DNA of 64,000 bases, taken from positions 26,985 through 90,984 of the forward strand of contig JAFRER010000018.1 in assembly GCA_017434755.1 (NCBI GenBank), read 5' to 3'. Within the stretch, counting starts at the first letter, position 1. Each line of letters begins with the position of its first letter. This document shows positions 16,134-24,733 of the stretch, in pieces. Under the pieces are notes generated by a model. That model was not told the DNA's origin. It was given only the letters and a program-made list of their open reading frames with translations, and made no database searches. Made by a program: the position numbers and the translations under genes. Origin of the DNA: Oscillospiraceae bacterium. GTDB taxonomy: Bacteria > Bacillota > Clostridia > Oscillospirales > Oscillospiraceae.

Positions 16134-17696
16134 TCAGCGTTTCATCTTCGGATCGAAGGCATCTCTAAGGCCATCACCCACCAGGTTCCATGCCAGAACG
16201 GTCAGCAGCAGGAGCGTTCCTGCCGGAACCCAGATGAACCAGTAATTCTGCAGAACGAAAGTATTATTAACATCATTTATTATATTGCCCCAGGATGCAA
16301 AGGGATATTTAACACCCAAGCCGAGAAAGCTCAGAGAAGCCTCTGTGATAATAGTCCCGCCGATTCCCATGGTGACGGAAACAATGATCTGGGGAATGAC
16401 GTTCGGGACCAGGTGCTTGAATATTCTTCTGGATACCCGGATGCCGCCCGCCTCGGTGGCCGTCATGAACTCCTGCTCACGCAGGGACAGGATCTGGCCG
16501 CGTATGAGGCGCGCCATGCCTGGCCAGCCCAGGAAGCCGAGAATCAGCATAAGGTAAACCATGCGAAGCTTAGGATCTACATTCATAGCGTCCATCGCAG
16601 CGCCGAGAATAATAAGCAGAGGCATCGAAGGGATACAGTAGAATATATCCACGATACGCATGATCAGGTTGTCGACCCACTTGCCGAAGTAGCCTGCAAG
16701 GCCGCCCATGATGATGCCGAGAATGGTGCTGATGGCCTCCACGATGAAGCCGATGATCAGGGACACGCGTCCGCCGTACATCAGCCTCGTCAGCATGTCC
16801 ATGCCGTTGCGGTCCGTGCCGAGCCAGTGCTCGCGGCTGGGAGCCGCGTAGGTGTCATATACGCGAGTCTCCGTAGCCTGCCGAATCACCCAGTTTTTGA
16901 CATCTGCTTTATAGTCTATGGTATACTCATGTTCAATGCCGTCGGTGTCGGTAAAAACAAATTTGTCGGCGCCTGCCTCCAGTTCGGCCACCAGCTCCTC
17001 CTGGAAAGTGCGGGAGAGGAATGTGCCGGGGACAATGGTCTGGATGACATACCGGCTTATAAATGCGAGTTCTTCGCCTTCCGGCGTTGAAACGCCGCCG
17101 TCATCATCGATAAAGAAATCCGTTCCCTCATTAGAAAAGCTTTTCTCTCCGTTCGTATAGGCCTTCAAAGCATTAAAGACAAACTCGAACTGAAGAGTTT
17201 TCCCTTCCACGCTGGGCGTAACGATATCCTTATAGGCAATACCTATCGTTGTATCGCTTTCGAGGAGCGTAACGCGGTAAAAATCAGGGCCCTCCTCGTA
17301 AACTCCATAGTCTATCTCACGGTAAGTAAAAGAATCCTTATGCTTTTGAGTAGCAAGCACTACCTGTGCCTGAATAATGGAATCGAATTTCTGATCCGGA
17401 GCAGCCATGTACCGGAGTTCATTATTTTTAACCGCACCGGCATATTCCTTGTTTTGGATATCAATGCGGTAAAATTGCTGGTTTTCTCCATACGGACTCA
17501 AAATTCCGCCCAGAAAAGAGAATGCGAACATAAAAGCAAGTACGATAAGCCCCACGACGGCTATCCGGTTGCGGAGAAAACGCTTTGTAACCATAGCGCC
17601 CGGAGAGAGGACCTTGACGCGGCGGTCGTCGTTCAGAGAATACTGCTCCTCTTCAACTTGAGCCACAGTGTTTTTGTTTTCTGTATTATCGCTCAT
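16134..17696 (-). CDS. oppC: Oligopeptide ABC importer permease OppC with large insertion
   Basis: 520-aa inner-membrane permease. The first membrane helix (about 47-67) is followed by an insert of roughly 190-215 residues (about 71-288) before the usual HWLGTDRNGMDMLTRLMYG segment and the five C-terminal helices with the EAA-type loop (TATEAGGIRVSRRIFKHLVPN). Standard OppC is about 300 aa, so the insert is the odd part; it should lie outside the membrane and could contact OppA. The start is ATG 17696 with AAGGAG about 11 bases upstream. It follows oppB by 19 bases. Confidence 0.93.
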   Translation of the reverse strand: MSDNTENKNTVAQVEEEQYSLNDDRRVKVLSPGAMVTKRFLRNRIAVVGLIVLAFMFAFSFLGGILSPYGENQQFYRIDIQNKEYAGAVKNNELRYMAAPDQKFDSIIQAQVVLATQKHKDSFTYREIDYGVYEEGPDFYRVTLLESDTTIGIAYKDIVTPSVEGKTLQFEFVFNALKAYTNGEKSFSNEGTDFFIDDDGGVSTPEGEELAFISRYVIQTIVPGTFLSRTFQEELVAELEAGADKFVFTDTDGIEHEYTIDYKADVKNWVIRQATETRVYDTYAAPSREHWLGTDRNGMDMLTRLMYGGRVSLIIGFIVEAISTILGIIMGGLAGYFGKWVDNLIMRIVDIFYCIPSMPLLIILGAAMDAMNVDPKLRMVYLMLILGFLGWPGMARLIRGQILSLREQEFMTATEAGGIRVSRRIFKHLVPNVIPQIIVSVTMGIGGTIITEASLSFLGLGVKYPFASWGNIINDVNNTFVLQNYWFIWVPAGTLLLLTVLAWNLVGDGLRDAFDPKMKR

Positions 17697-17715
17697 TGTC
17701 TGCCGTTCTCCTTTC

Positions 17716-18708
17716 CTATGCGATGCGGACCCGCGGGTCGACCACCGCATAGAGGATATCGGCGATCAGGTTCCCGACCAGCGTCAAAATGGCAAGGAAG
17801 GCCAGATAAAACATGCTGAAGGGAATGTCCCCGGCCACCATCGCGTGGTAAGATGTATAGCCGATGCCGGGGATGGAAAACATCGTTTCGGTGAACAGAG
17901 CCCCAGAGAAAAGTCCCGGCAGGGATCCGCCGACTATGGTCACCAAAGGGATCAGCGTATTCCGGAAAGCGTGCTTGTAGATGACCTTGTGCTCGTCCAG
18001 TCCCTTAGCCCGTGCGGTGCGGATGTAGTCCGCGTTGAGGACCTCAAGCATGTTGGTTCGGGTGTAACGCATCAATCCTCCGATAGAAATGACAATAAGC
18101 GTCAGGATCGGAAGCACTAGATGGTGGCATTTATCCAGAAACTGTCCCCAGGCATTCAATTGTTCATAGTTTCTTCCGACCAGTCCGAACAGGTCGAACC
18201 AGCCCAGCTTGACACTGAACAGAAGCTTCAGCAGAGCGATGAAAAAGAACGTCGGCAGTGAAATAAAAGCGATTGCAAGAACCGAGATCGTGTAGTCGGT
18301 CTTCGTATACTGCTTCGTGGCCGCGATGATGCCCAGCGGGATGGCGATCACCAGCTCGAAGAACATGGTGATGAGTCCCATCCAGAAGCTGAGCCAGACG
18401 GTATCGTTGAATTTTTCGATGACCGGCACGGTATAATACCAGCTGTCTCCGAAACTGCCGCGGAAGAAGTCCCCGAGCCAGTGGAAATAACCGGCAATAA
18501 TTCCTCTGTCCATACCGTACATTTCGTTCAGCTGAGCCATCCATTCCTCAAAGCTTTTGGAATTTGGCTGGAGAGATTTCTGACGCGCCATGGCTTCGAT
18601 ATAAGATGTCGGCAGACAGCGCATCAGAGTATAAATGATCAGCATTACGAAGAAAAAGATGATCACCGCCAGAAAGAGGCGCTTGATGATGTATTTGCGC
18701 ACAGGCAT
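17716..18708 (-). CDS. oppB: Oligopeptide ABC importer permease OppB
   Basis: 330-aa permease of the OppB/DppB type, with an N-terminal helix (10-30), an extracytoplasmic stretch containing the family-typical DRGIIAGYFHWLGDFFRGSFGDS region (split here across residues 70-92), five further helices and the ATPase-contact loop RTARAKGLDEHKVIYKHAFRN. It forms the channel with OppC. CGGAGGT lies just 1-3 bases before the ATG at 18708, which is close. It is separated from oppA by 222 bases that hold three hairpins, so its expression may be set lower than that of the binding protein. Confidence 0.95.
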   Translation of the reverse strand: MPVRKYIIKRLFLAVIIFFFVMLIIYTLMRCLPTSYIEAMARQKSLQPNSKSFEEWMAQLNEMYGMDRGIIAGYFHWLGDFFRGSFGDSWYYTVPVIEKFNDTVWLSFWMGLITMFFELVIAIPLGIIAATKQYTKTDYTISVLAIAFISLPTFFFIALLKLLFSVKLGWFDLFGLVGRNYEQLNAWGQFLDKCHHLVLPILTLIVISIGGLMRYTRTNMLEVLNADYIRTARAKGLDEHKVIYKHAFRNTLIPLVTIVGGSLPGLFSGALFTETMFSIPGIGYTSYHAMVAGDIPFSMFYLAFLAILTLVGNLIADILYAVVDPRVRIA

Positions 18709-18930
18709 GACCTCCGTTCATTTGGGGACCGGAGAAGCCGCTTCCCGTTATGCACGGAACAGCGCTTCGGCTGCGAGCCCGCTAAATATCCGTACTGCCG
18801 CATAACCTAAGGCAGTCATCCGGGACCGCAACTGCCCTTGGTTATACGGCGGTTGGATATCCCTGCGGCCCCGAAGGACCGCAGGGATATGGTTTGCCGG
18901 ACAGATCCGGCAGAGTATTAACATCTTAAA
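18709..18930 (-). other. oppA-oppB spacer with three stem-loops
   Basis: 222 bases without a gene. Three hairpins are visible: a 19-base near-perfect pair (18798-18816 with 18831-18849, three mismatches), a perfect 12-bp stem ATATCCCTGCGG/CCGCAGGGATAT (18857-18868, 18879-18890), and TGCCGGA/TCCGGCA (18895-18901, 18906-18912). None is followed by a T-run on the coding strand. They look like mRNA-stabilising or processing elements that allow more OppA than permease, as in other binding-protein operons. Confidence 0.7.
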
Positions 18931-21234
18931 TCAGTTGAGTTCGATGTTCTCGATCTCACTGAGCCAACCGTAAAAGGTGGTGATATCGGGGGTCACGGTA
19001 TCCAGATTGACACGCTCGGTGCTGAAGATCACGCAGTTCTGACGCTGATAGTTCGGGATTTCGACCGCCCAGTCGATGATAATATCGAGGCAGGCCTTGT
19101 ACATGGCCTTACGGTAAGTCTGATCAAGAGAAGCTCTGGCATCGAGGATAAGCTGATTGAGTTCCGCATCGTCGATATCATACATATAGTTGGAACCGCC
19201 TGCAACATGATTCTCATCGCCCGAGAAATAGATCTGGTACATATCCGGATCAAGGCTGGCGCCCCAGGCGGCAGTCCAGATGCCGATATTCTCAGCCTCA
19301 ATGTCGGTCCAGATTTGAGAGGTATCGGAGTAGTCCTTGATGATAAGGGTCATGCCGATCTTCTCGAGAGCATTCTTTGCTTCGCTCAGGATCATGAATG
19401 CAGGGTGGTCTCCGTTTCCGCCTGCGGGAATACCGGCGGTGTACTCAAGAGAAGCGCCCTTAGGTGCGGCTGTGAGTTTTCCGTCCTCAACTGTATAGCC
19501 AGCTGCCTCGAACCAGCCGAGAGCATCCCGCAGAGCGGCATCATATCTCTCTTCATCAGTCATGCCAGCAGTGTAAATATCATTGCCGTCCACATCGGTG
19601 GAGAAGGCCACTTTGTAGCCGTCGTCAGCGGGACGCGGAGCGGCCCAGGAAGTATTAGAAATCGGGTAATTGATAACGGATGCGGCATCGCCATAGTAGG
19701 AGTCGTTTGCAACAGCACGGTATACCGCAAAAATGGTGCCGAGGCCCTTGCGGAGCGCCTTGGAGGCATCCGAAGCAGGATCTTTGTCGACATTGATGAC
19801 ATTGGCGCTCATGCCGATATAGCCGTAGCCGAGGTTGTCGACAAGGCTTGTGGTGATGACATCACCGTTGATGCTGTCATTTCCGTTGATTGAGCTGATC
19901 TGCGCAGCTTTGTCCTTGGAGAAGGAAGGATCGGTAATATCGATGGTTCCGGTAACAACGCCGTTGAGCTTATCATCGTCGGTGTAGCAAACAATGAAGT
20001 TCACGTACTTTGTTTTGGGGGCGCCTTTGAAGTAAAGGTCATTTGCTTCAAAGTATACCACACCGTTTTCAAACTTAACAAACTTGTAGGGGCCTGCGCC
20101 GACGGGCTGGGTGGTCTTTGCCCTGACGGAACTCAGGTCGCCCTTGGTGAAGCCGAACATATTGTTGTCATAATCATAAAGGGAAGCATCGCCGTAGTAA
20201 TGCAGCGGAGCAACTGTTACGCCAAGATTATAAATAGCAGTAGCATCAACTTCCGTAAGAACAATTCTCATGCTGTAATCACCGGTCTTCTGAATTCCGG
20301 TGATGCTGGGAGCAGACTCTCCGGTCTGAACACCGACGGTATATGAATCATAATCATTCATGAGAGACCAAAGGGAGGAGCCAGCGGACTCAGTGCTGGA
20401 AAGATCGTTGAGATCTCCAGCGTAAGCTTCATACATCATATCAAAGAAGTCAGCAGCAGTGGCGTCCGCCGGGATCTCGAATCCCCACAGGGCAGCGGAG
20501 CTGGCAACGTCGGATGCGCCGTAGTCCGCATAGTTGGCAAGGCAGTAGTCCACGATCTCCTGAGCAAATGCTGCACCTGCCTGAGCAACATCCTCCCAGA
20601 AAGCATTGTACTGTTCCTCTGTGAAGAACTCGTTCTCCTCATATCCGTCACGACCTGCAGCAACGATGAGGTTGGCCAAGCTGTCCATTCCGCTACGGTA
20701 TGCTTCCATGCCCTCAATGGGAACGGAGAAAAGAGAACTGTTGCCATCATAGGTCGGGTCACAAAGAACATACATGCTGAAGATGGCATCGTCAATGGTA
20801 ACGGGTTCGCCATCAGAGAAGACAAGATCGTCACGCATAACGAAATCATAATATACGGTGCCGTCATCGTTCTCTGTGATGGTGAGATCTGCTGGGCCAT
20901 AGTAGGTATAGGGAGTGCCGTTGTACTCAACAGTCTCGCCCGCAATACCTTTGGTTATGATCGCGCCGGTACGGTCATTGCCAAGAAGGGAAATCTGGGT
21001 CATTGCCCAGACATCCTGATCGTATGCGGTCTCACTGAAAAACGGTGAGAATTTGCTGTTGAAGGAATCATATCCCACAACCAGCGGCGTGTCGTTTGCT
21101 GCCGGAGCGGCATCGGCCGGGGTACCGGTCGTGTCCGTCGGAGCGGTATCCGTCTGAGCAGGAGCGGTCTCTCCGCAGGCGGCCAGAGCAAATACCATTG
21201 CAAGTGCAAGAAGCATTGCCAAGAATTTTTTCAT
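18931..21234 (-). CDS. oppA: Oligopeptide-binding lipoprotein OppA (SBP_bac_5)
   Basis: 767-aa extracellular solute-binding protein of the peptide importer. A lipoprotein signal (basic MKK, hydrophobic core, LAAC with Cys20) anchors it by a lipid, and lgt is present in this window. The mature protein begins with a Thr/Ala-rich linker and then the SBP_bac_5 fold with YYDFVMRDDLVFSDGEPVT. It is about 150-200 residues longer than typical OppA, with extra sequence around 180-330. A perfect AGGAGG site and a strong promoter precede it. The composition (many Asp, Ala, Tyr) fits an abundant extracellular protein. Confidence 0.95.
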   Translation of the reverse strand: MKKFLAMLLALAMVFALAACGETAPAQTDTAPTDTTGTPADAAPAANDTPLVVGYDSFNSKFSPFFSETAYDQDVWAMTQISLLGNDRTGAIITKGIAGETVEYNGTPYTYYGPADLTITENDDGTVYYDFVMRDDLVFSDGEPVTIDDAIFSMYVLCDPTYDGNSSLFSVPIEGMEAYRSGMDSLANLIVAAGRDGYEENEFFTEEQYNAFWEDVAQAGAAFAQEIVDYCLANYADYGASDVASSAALWGFEIPADATAADFFDMMYEAYAGDLNDLSSTESAGSSLWSLMNDYDSYTVGVQTGESAPSITGIQKTGDYSMRIVLTEVDATAIYNLGVTVAPLHYYGDASLYDYDNNMFGFTKGDLSSVRAKTTQPVGAGPYKFVKFENGVVYFEANDLYFKGAPKTKYVNFIVCYTDDDKLNGVVTGTIDITDPSFSKDKAAQISSINGNDSINGDVITTSLVDNLGYGYIGMSANVINVDKDPASDASKALRKGLGTIFAVYRAVANDSYYGDAASVINYPISNTSWAAPRPADDGYKVAFSTDVDGNDIYTAGMTDEERYDAALRDALGWFEAAGYTVEDGKLTAAPKGASLEYTAGIPAGGNGDHPAFMILSEAKNALEKIGMTLIIKDYSDTSQIWTDIEAENIGIWTAAWGASLDPDMYQIYFSGDENHVAGGSNYMYDIDDAELNQLILDARASLDQTYRKAMYKACLDIIIDWAVEIPNYQRQNCVIFSTERVNLDTVTPDITTFYGWLSEIENIELN

Positions 21235-21356
21235 CTTTTCCTCCTGAAATAGATTATTATATATGGAAAGCGGGTTATCCCCGGATCCAAACAGTATTAT
21301 CCATCCATATATCTGATACGGAAAAGGAACGTTAGAACTGAAAAAATAACTATATA

Positions 21357-21385
21357 AGTTTATCTCCTATTCGTTTTTCTGTCAA
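21357..21385 (-). promoter_or_regulatory. Strong sigma-A promoter of the opp operon
   Basis: Consensus TTGACA (21385-21380) and TAAACT (21362-21357) spaced by 17 bases. The leader of about 115 bases can fold: ATATATGG (21259-21266) pairs with CCATATAT (21305-21312), enclosing a CGGG/CCCG hairpin, followed by the AGGAGG site. No known riboswitch class is recognised. Confidence 0.75.
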
Positions 21386-21417
21386 CAATTCATTGTAATG
21401 TTCTAAGTTTTCTCTTT

Positions 21418-21963
21418 TCATTTCGTACTTTTTTTACACCAGGTGATCTCTCGGAAAAATTTCAGCATTATTAGATCTGCTGCAATCAGCGCAGTGATCA
21501 GGCAGATGAACGCAGCAGTATATGTTTCACGTCCGTCAAAACCGTTCACTATCAGATACACTGCTTCCGCAGCCAGTGTTGCCGCTGCAGAGATCCCTTC
21601 TGCCAGCAGCCACCTCGGAATGGCTGGTACGGTCTTTTCATATACATATTCTCTAACAGTCAGCCCGGAGGCAAAAAGCCGGACTGTTTTAAGCGTTTTT
21701 ATGAAACAGCATATGATAACTGCAAGAAACGGAAGTATCACATAAAAGCAGTTGGTGCTTCCCGCTGCGGGGAGCAGGCCTGCGGTAAAAACAAAAGCGG
21801 CTGAAAGGAAAAGCATGATAAGGATCGATCTCCTCAGAACCGCAAACCGTTCCCCTTCCATGTCGGGACGGAAATGGTCGCCCGTATAGACATATTCCCC
21901 GTTAACTGCCGGTCTGAAATCACTCAGATACTGTTTTCTCTTTCGTTTTTGTTGCTTATCCAT
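21418..21963 (-). CDS. Hypothetical four-helix membrane protein
   Basis: 181-aa protein with a very basic N-terminus (MDKQQKRKRKQYLSDFRP) and four predicted membrane helices (about 45-63, 71-90, 118-138, 148-168). No family is recognised. The ATG at 21963 overlaps the 3' end of ispE by 8 bases, so translation is coupled. The positive-inside rule puts the N-terminus in the cytoplasm. It is not an obvious transporter subunit or enzyme; no charged residues sit in the helices apart from loop ends. Confidence 0.75.
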   Translation of the reverse strand: MDKQQKRKRKQYLSDFRPAVNGEYVYTGDHFRPDMEGERFAVLRRSILIMLFLSAAFVFTAGLLPAAGSTNCFYVILPFLAVIICCFIKTLKTVRLFASGLTVREYVYEKTVPAIPRWLLAEGISAAATLAAEAVYLIVNGFDGRETYTAAFICLITALIAADLIMLKFFREITWCKKSTK

Positions 21964-22846
21964 TCTGCATGCCCTGTCCGATCAGTATGGGAACGTTTTC
22001 AAATGCCCCCGCCATCCTGTACTCTTTTTTTAGCGCTTCCGCAGTTTCTCCGGCAGTTTTGCGGTCGCCGAACACACCGAACACCGCGGACCCCGTTCCG
22101 GTCATCACCGCTCCCAGTGCGCCGCAGTCCAGCAGCCGGTTCTTTATCTCGGCGATCGTCCTCATCCTGCGGTCTCCGACATCTTCAAACACATTATACA
22201 TTCTTCTGCAGATCCCTCTCAGGTCCCCTGTCCCGAGTGCGGCAACGATCCCGGAAGTATCCGGATGGCACCTGAGTCTCTTCCCGTCGATCTTTCTGAA
22301 CAGTTCGGGAGTGGAAACGGAAAACTCGGGCATCACGATCACATAGGCGCACTCCGGCATGGGCGGCAGCGCGGTGAGTCGCTCACCTCTTCCTTCGGCG
22401 AGCATTGTTCCCCCGACCGTGCAGAATGCGACATCCGACCCGATCTTTTCCGCGGCAGTGATCATCCCTTCACGATCCAGAGGCTCTCCGAACGCTCTGT
22501 TGAGCGCCCGGAGGACTGCCCCCGCATCCGCCGAACCGCCGGCAAGACCCGCTCCGACGGGGATGTTCTTTGTTATTTCTATATCCATCCCCTGAAAAGG
22601 CACGGACGCTTCCGAAAAGAAGATCTTCGCCGCCTTCACGGCAAGATTTCTTTCATCTCCGGGTATAAAACCCATATTTGTGACAGCTCTGACAGTTTCC
22701 CCGTCATGCGGAACGATCCGGACCTCATCACAAAGGGAAACCGTCTGCATGACCATCGCGAGATCATGGTACCCGTCCGCTCTTCTGGACAGCACATCAA
22801 GAGAGATATTCAGTTTTGCGAACGCTTTTTCTTTTAACTCATTCAA
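21956..22846 (-). CDS. ispE: 4-diphosphocytidyl-2-C-methyl-D-erythritol kinase
   Basis: 296-aa GHMP kinase that phosphorylates CDP-methylerythritol in the non-mevalonate (MEP) isoprenoid pathway. Visible motifs: FAKLNISLDVLSRRADGYHD at the N-terminus, the ATP-binding glycine loop PVGAGLAGGSADAGA near 95-109, and a C-terminal MTGTGSAVFGVF. Length is normal. The start overlaps the alpha-glucosidase gene by 8 bases and the end overlaps the membrane protein. Other MEP genes are not in the window. ispE is usually beside purR or spoVG-type genes in Firmicutes, so this linkage to a glucosidase is unusual. Confidence 0.96.
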   Translation of the reverse strand: MNELKEKAFAKLNISLDVLSRRADGYHDLAMVMQTVSLCDEVRIVPHDGETVRAVTNMGFIPGDERNLAVKAAKIFFSEASVPFQGMDIEITKNIPVGAGLAGGSADAGAVLRALNRAFGEPLDREGMITAAEKIGSDVAFCTVGGTMLAEGRGERLTALPPMPECAYVIVMPEFSVSTPELFRKIDGKRLRCHPDTSGIVAALGTGDLRGICRRMYNVFEDVGDRRMRTIAEIKNRLLDCGALGAVMTGTGSAVFGVFGDRKTAGETAEALKKEYRMAGAFENVPILIGQGMQNG

Positions 22847-24530
22847 AAAGATACACTCTCACTTCATATGGTCTTGTCGTGAACCCGTTTGAAACCACAT
22901 AATTGTATTCGTAATTCGTGAAGACCGCTTCTCCCCTGCTCAGGTCGAAATCCTCCGGTGCTTCGAAACGGACGCTTTCCGCAGTGAAGGAGCATACCAC
23001 AAGCAGTTTTTTCCCCTCGTATTCTCTCAGATACGCATAGAGCCTGTCGCTGTCCGCACATAGTTCCTTATAGTCCCCGTAAAGGGCAACGGGATTATCC
23101 AGCTTAAAGCGGACGAGTTTCCTGTAGAAATTGAGCAGAGAGTCTGGATCTCCGTCCTGAGCCGCGACGTTTATCTCCCTGTAATTCCCGTTTACGGGGA
23201 ACCAAGGCTCGCCATCGGAAAAACCGGCATTCCTTTCGCTGCTCCACTGCACGGGAGTTCGGGCATTGTCCCTGCTGGACCTGTTTACGAGCTCCATAAC
23301 TTTTTTCTTCGGCATGAACCTCATGGCAACGCGGGCGCTGTTAATTGTCTGGACATCAGCATACGAATCCAGATCGGGGAGGTCTATGTTCAGCATCCCG
23401 ATCTCCTGCCCCTGATAGATGAAAGGGGTGCCTCTCTGGAGCATATACATCGCCGCGAGCATCTTGCCGCTCTCCACACGATAGTCCTCGTTCCCGTAGC
23501 GGCTTATTATCCTGGCATGGTCGTGGTTTTCTATATACAGTGCATTCCATGCCTTTCCGTACAGTTTTTCCTGCCATTCGGAAAACGCCCTTTTCATCTT
23601 CTTCAGATCGAAGGGGCGCTGGATCATGTCCGTCATGAAGCAGTCCGCTTCCATATGGTTGAACGCTATCATCTCATCGAGGACCCTGTCCGGCCCTTCG
23701 CTCAGGTATTTGAGGGCCGTATCGGCGCTCGTGAGCGGACTTTCGCCCACTATGAAGCAGTCATATCCGTCGAGCACGTCATTTTTGAACTCGCGCATAT
23801 ATTCAAGCGCTTCCGGGCGGTTTGAAAAATGCTTCATCCCGTTGGCAACGGGAAGCTTCGGATACGAATTCGGCAGACCGGGCGTTTTTCCGATGAATGT
23901 GATCACATCCTCCCGGAATCCGTCCACACCCATATCCAGCCAGAAACGCATGATCTTTTTGACTTCCTCCCGGACCTTCGGGTTGGCCATATTCAGATCC
24001 GGCTGTTTTTTCGCAAAGAGATGAAGATAATACTCATCGAGCCCCTCATCGTATTCCCAGGCCTCTCCTTCAAAAAGGCTCATCCAGTTATTTGGCGGGA
24101 TCCTGTGTTTCCAGCGGAGCTTGCCTTTGAGCCTTCCCTCCCGCCAGATGTAATAGTCGTGGTAGGGATTATCCCTGCTCTTCCTGCTCTCTTTGAACCA
24201 GTTATGCTCATCCGAGGTATGGTTCACGACCAGATCCATAAATACGCGCATTCCTCTTTCATGCGCTCCGTCAAGCACTTTTCTGAACAGATCGAGGTCT
24301 CCGTAGTCCGGATGGATATTCATATAGTCCGAAATATCATACCCGTAGTCTGCATTCGGAGAGGGATAGATCGGTGAAAACCAGATGGCGTTTACATTCA
24401 GGCTTTTAATATAATCCAGCTTCGACAGGACACCCCACAGGTCGCCTATCCCGTCGCCGTTTCCGTCGCAGAAACTGCGGCACCAGATGTGGTATACCGC
24501 CATCTCCTTATACCAGCTGTTCCCGTTCAT
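22839..24530 (-). CDS. GH13 alpha-glucosidase (oligo-1,6-glucosidase type)
   Basis: 563-aa (alpha/beta)8 glycosidase. The conserved GH13 regions are all present: DLVVNHTSDEH (99-109), GFREDVI with nucleophile Asp208, VGESP with acid/base Glu263, and ENHDHAR with Asp337. The calcium-like loop DGNGDGIGD (22-30) and YDISDYMNIHPDYG place it with oligo-1,6-glucosidase, alpha-glucosidase and trehalose-6-phosphate hydrolase (GH13_31 and neighbours). There is no signal peptide, so it should act on imported malto- or isomalto-oligosaccharides. GGAG lies 9 bases before the ATG. It heads the unit with ispE. Confidence 0.94.
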   Translation of the reverse strand: MNGNSWYKEMAVYHIWCRSFCDGNGDGIGDLWGVLSKLDYIKSLNVNAIWFSPIYPSPNADYGYDISDYMNIHPDYGDLDLFRKVLDGAHERGMRVFMDLVVNHTSDEHNWFKESRKSRDNPYHDYYIWREGRLKGKLRWKHRIPPNNWMSLFEGEAWEYDEGLDEYYLHLFAKKQPDLNMANPKVREEVKKIMRFWLDMGVDGFREDVITFIGKTPGLPNSYPKLPVANGMKHFSNRPEALEYMREFKNDVLDGYDCFIVGESPLTSADTALKYLSEGPDRVLDEMIAFNHMEADCFMTDMIQRPFDLKKMKRAFSEWQEKLYGKAWNALYIENHDHARIISRYGNEDYRVESGKMLAAMYMLQRGTPFIYQGQEIGMLNIDLPDLDSYADVQTINSARVAMRFMPKKKVMELVNRSSRDNARTPVQWSSERNAGFSDGEPWFPVNGNYREINVAAQDGDPDSLLNFYRKLVRFKLDNPVALYGDYKELCADSDRLYAYLREYEGKKLLVVCSFTAESVRFEAPEDFDLSRGEAVFTNYEYNYVVSNGFTTRPYEVRVYLFE

Positions 24531-24566
24531 ATCCGCTTACTCCCCCGGTCCGTTTTATTAAATCAG

Positions 24567-24595
24567 ATTTTATCACATTCCGCCTGATTAAACAA
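24567..24595 (-). promoter_or_regulatory. Predicted promoter of the alpha-glucosidase-ispE unit
   Basis: TTGTTT (24595-24590) and TAAAAT (24572-24567) with a 17-base spacer and an extended TG just before the -10 box. Confidence 0.6.
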
Positions 24596-24627
24596 TCTTC
24601 AGAAATCACTGCATTCGTAACGCTTTG

Positions 24628-24656
24628 TTGACAATTACAGCGGTATAATGTAGTAT
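24628..24656 (+). promoter_or_regulatory. Predicted promoter of the Ig-like surface protein gene
   Basis: Consensus TTGACA (24628-24633) with TAGTAT (24651-24656) at 17 bases. A TATAAT at 24644-24649 is only 10 bases from TTGACA and probably not used with it. The leader (24663-24733) has two small stems (CCGAAAG/CTTTCCGG then GATCG/CGATC) around a T-run, which could act as an attenuator. Confidence 0.6.
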
Positions 24657-24733
24657 GCTCTCGTCATAAGATAATACCGAAAGAACGACTTTCCGGCTTT
24701 TTTGATCGCTTTTCCGATCGAAAGGACAAAAAA

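Noticed and set aside
24628-24649. TTGACA with TATAAT as one promoter
   Set aside because: They are only 10 bases apart; TTGACA fits TAGTAT at 17 bases instead.
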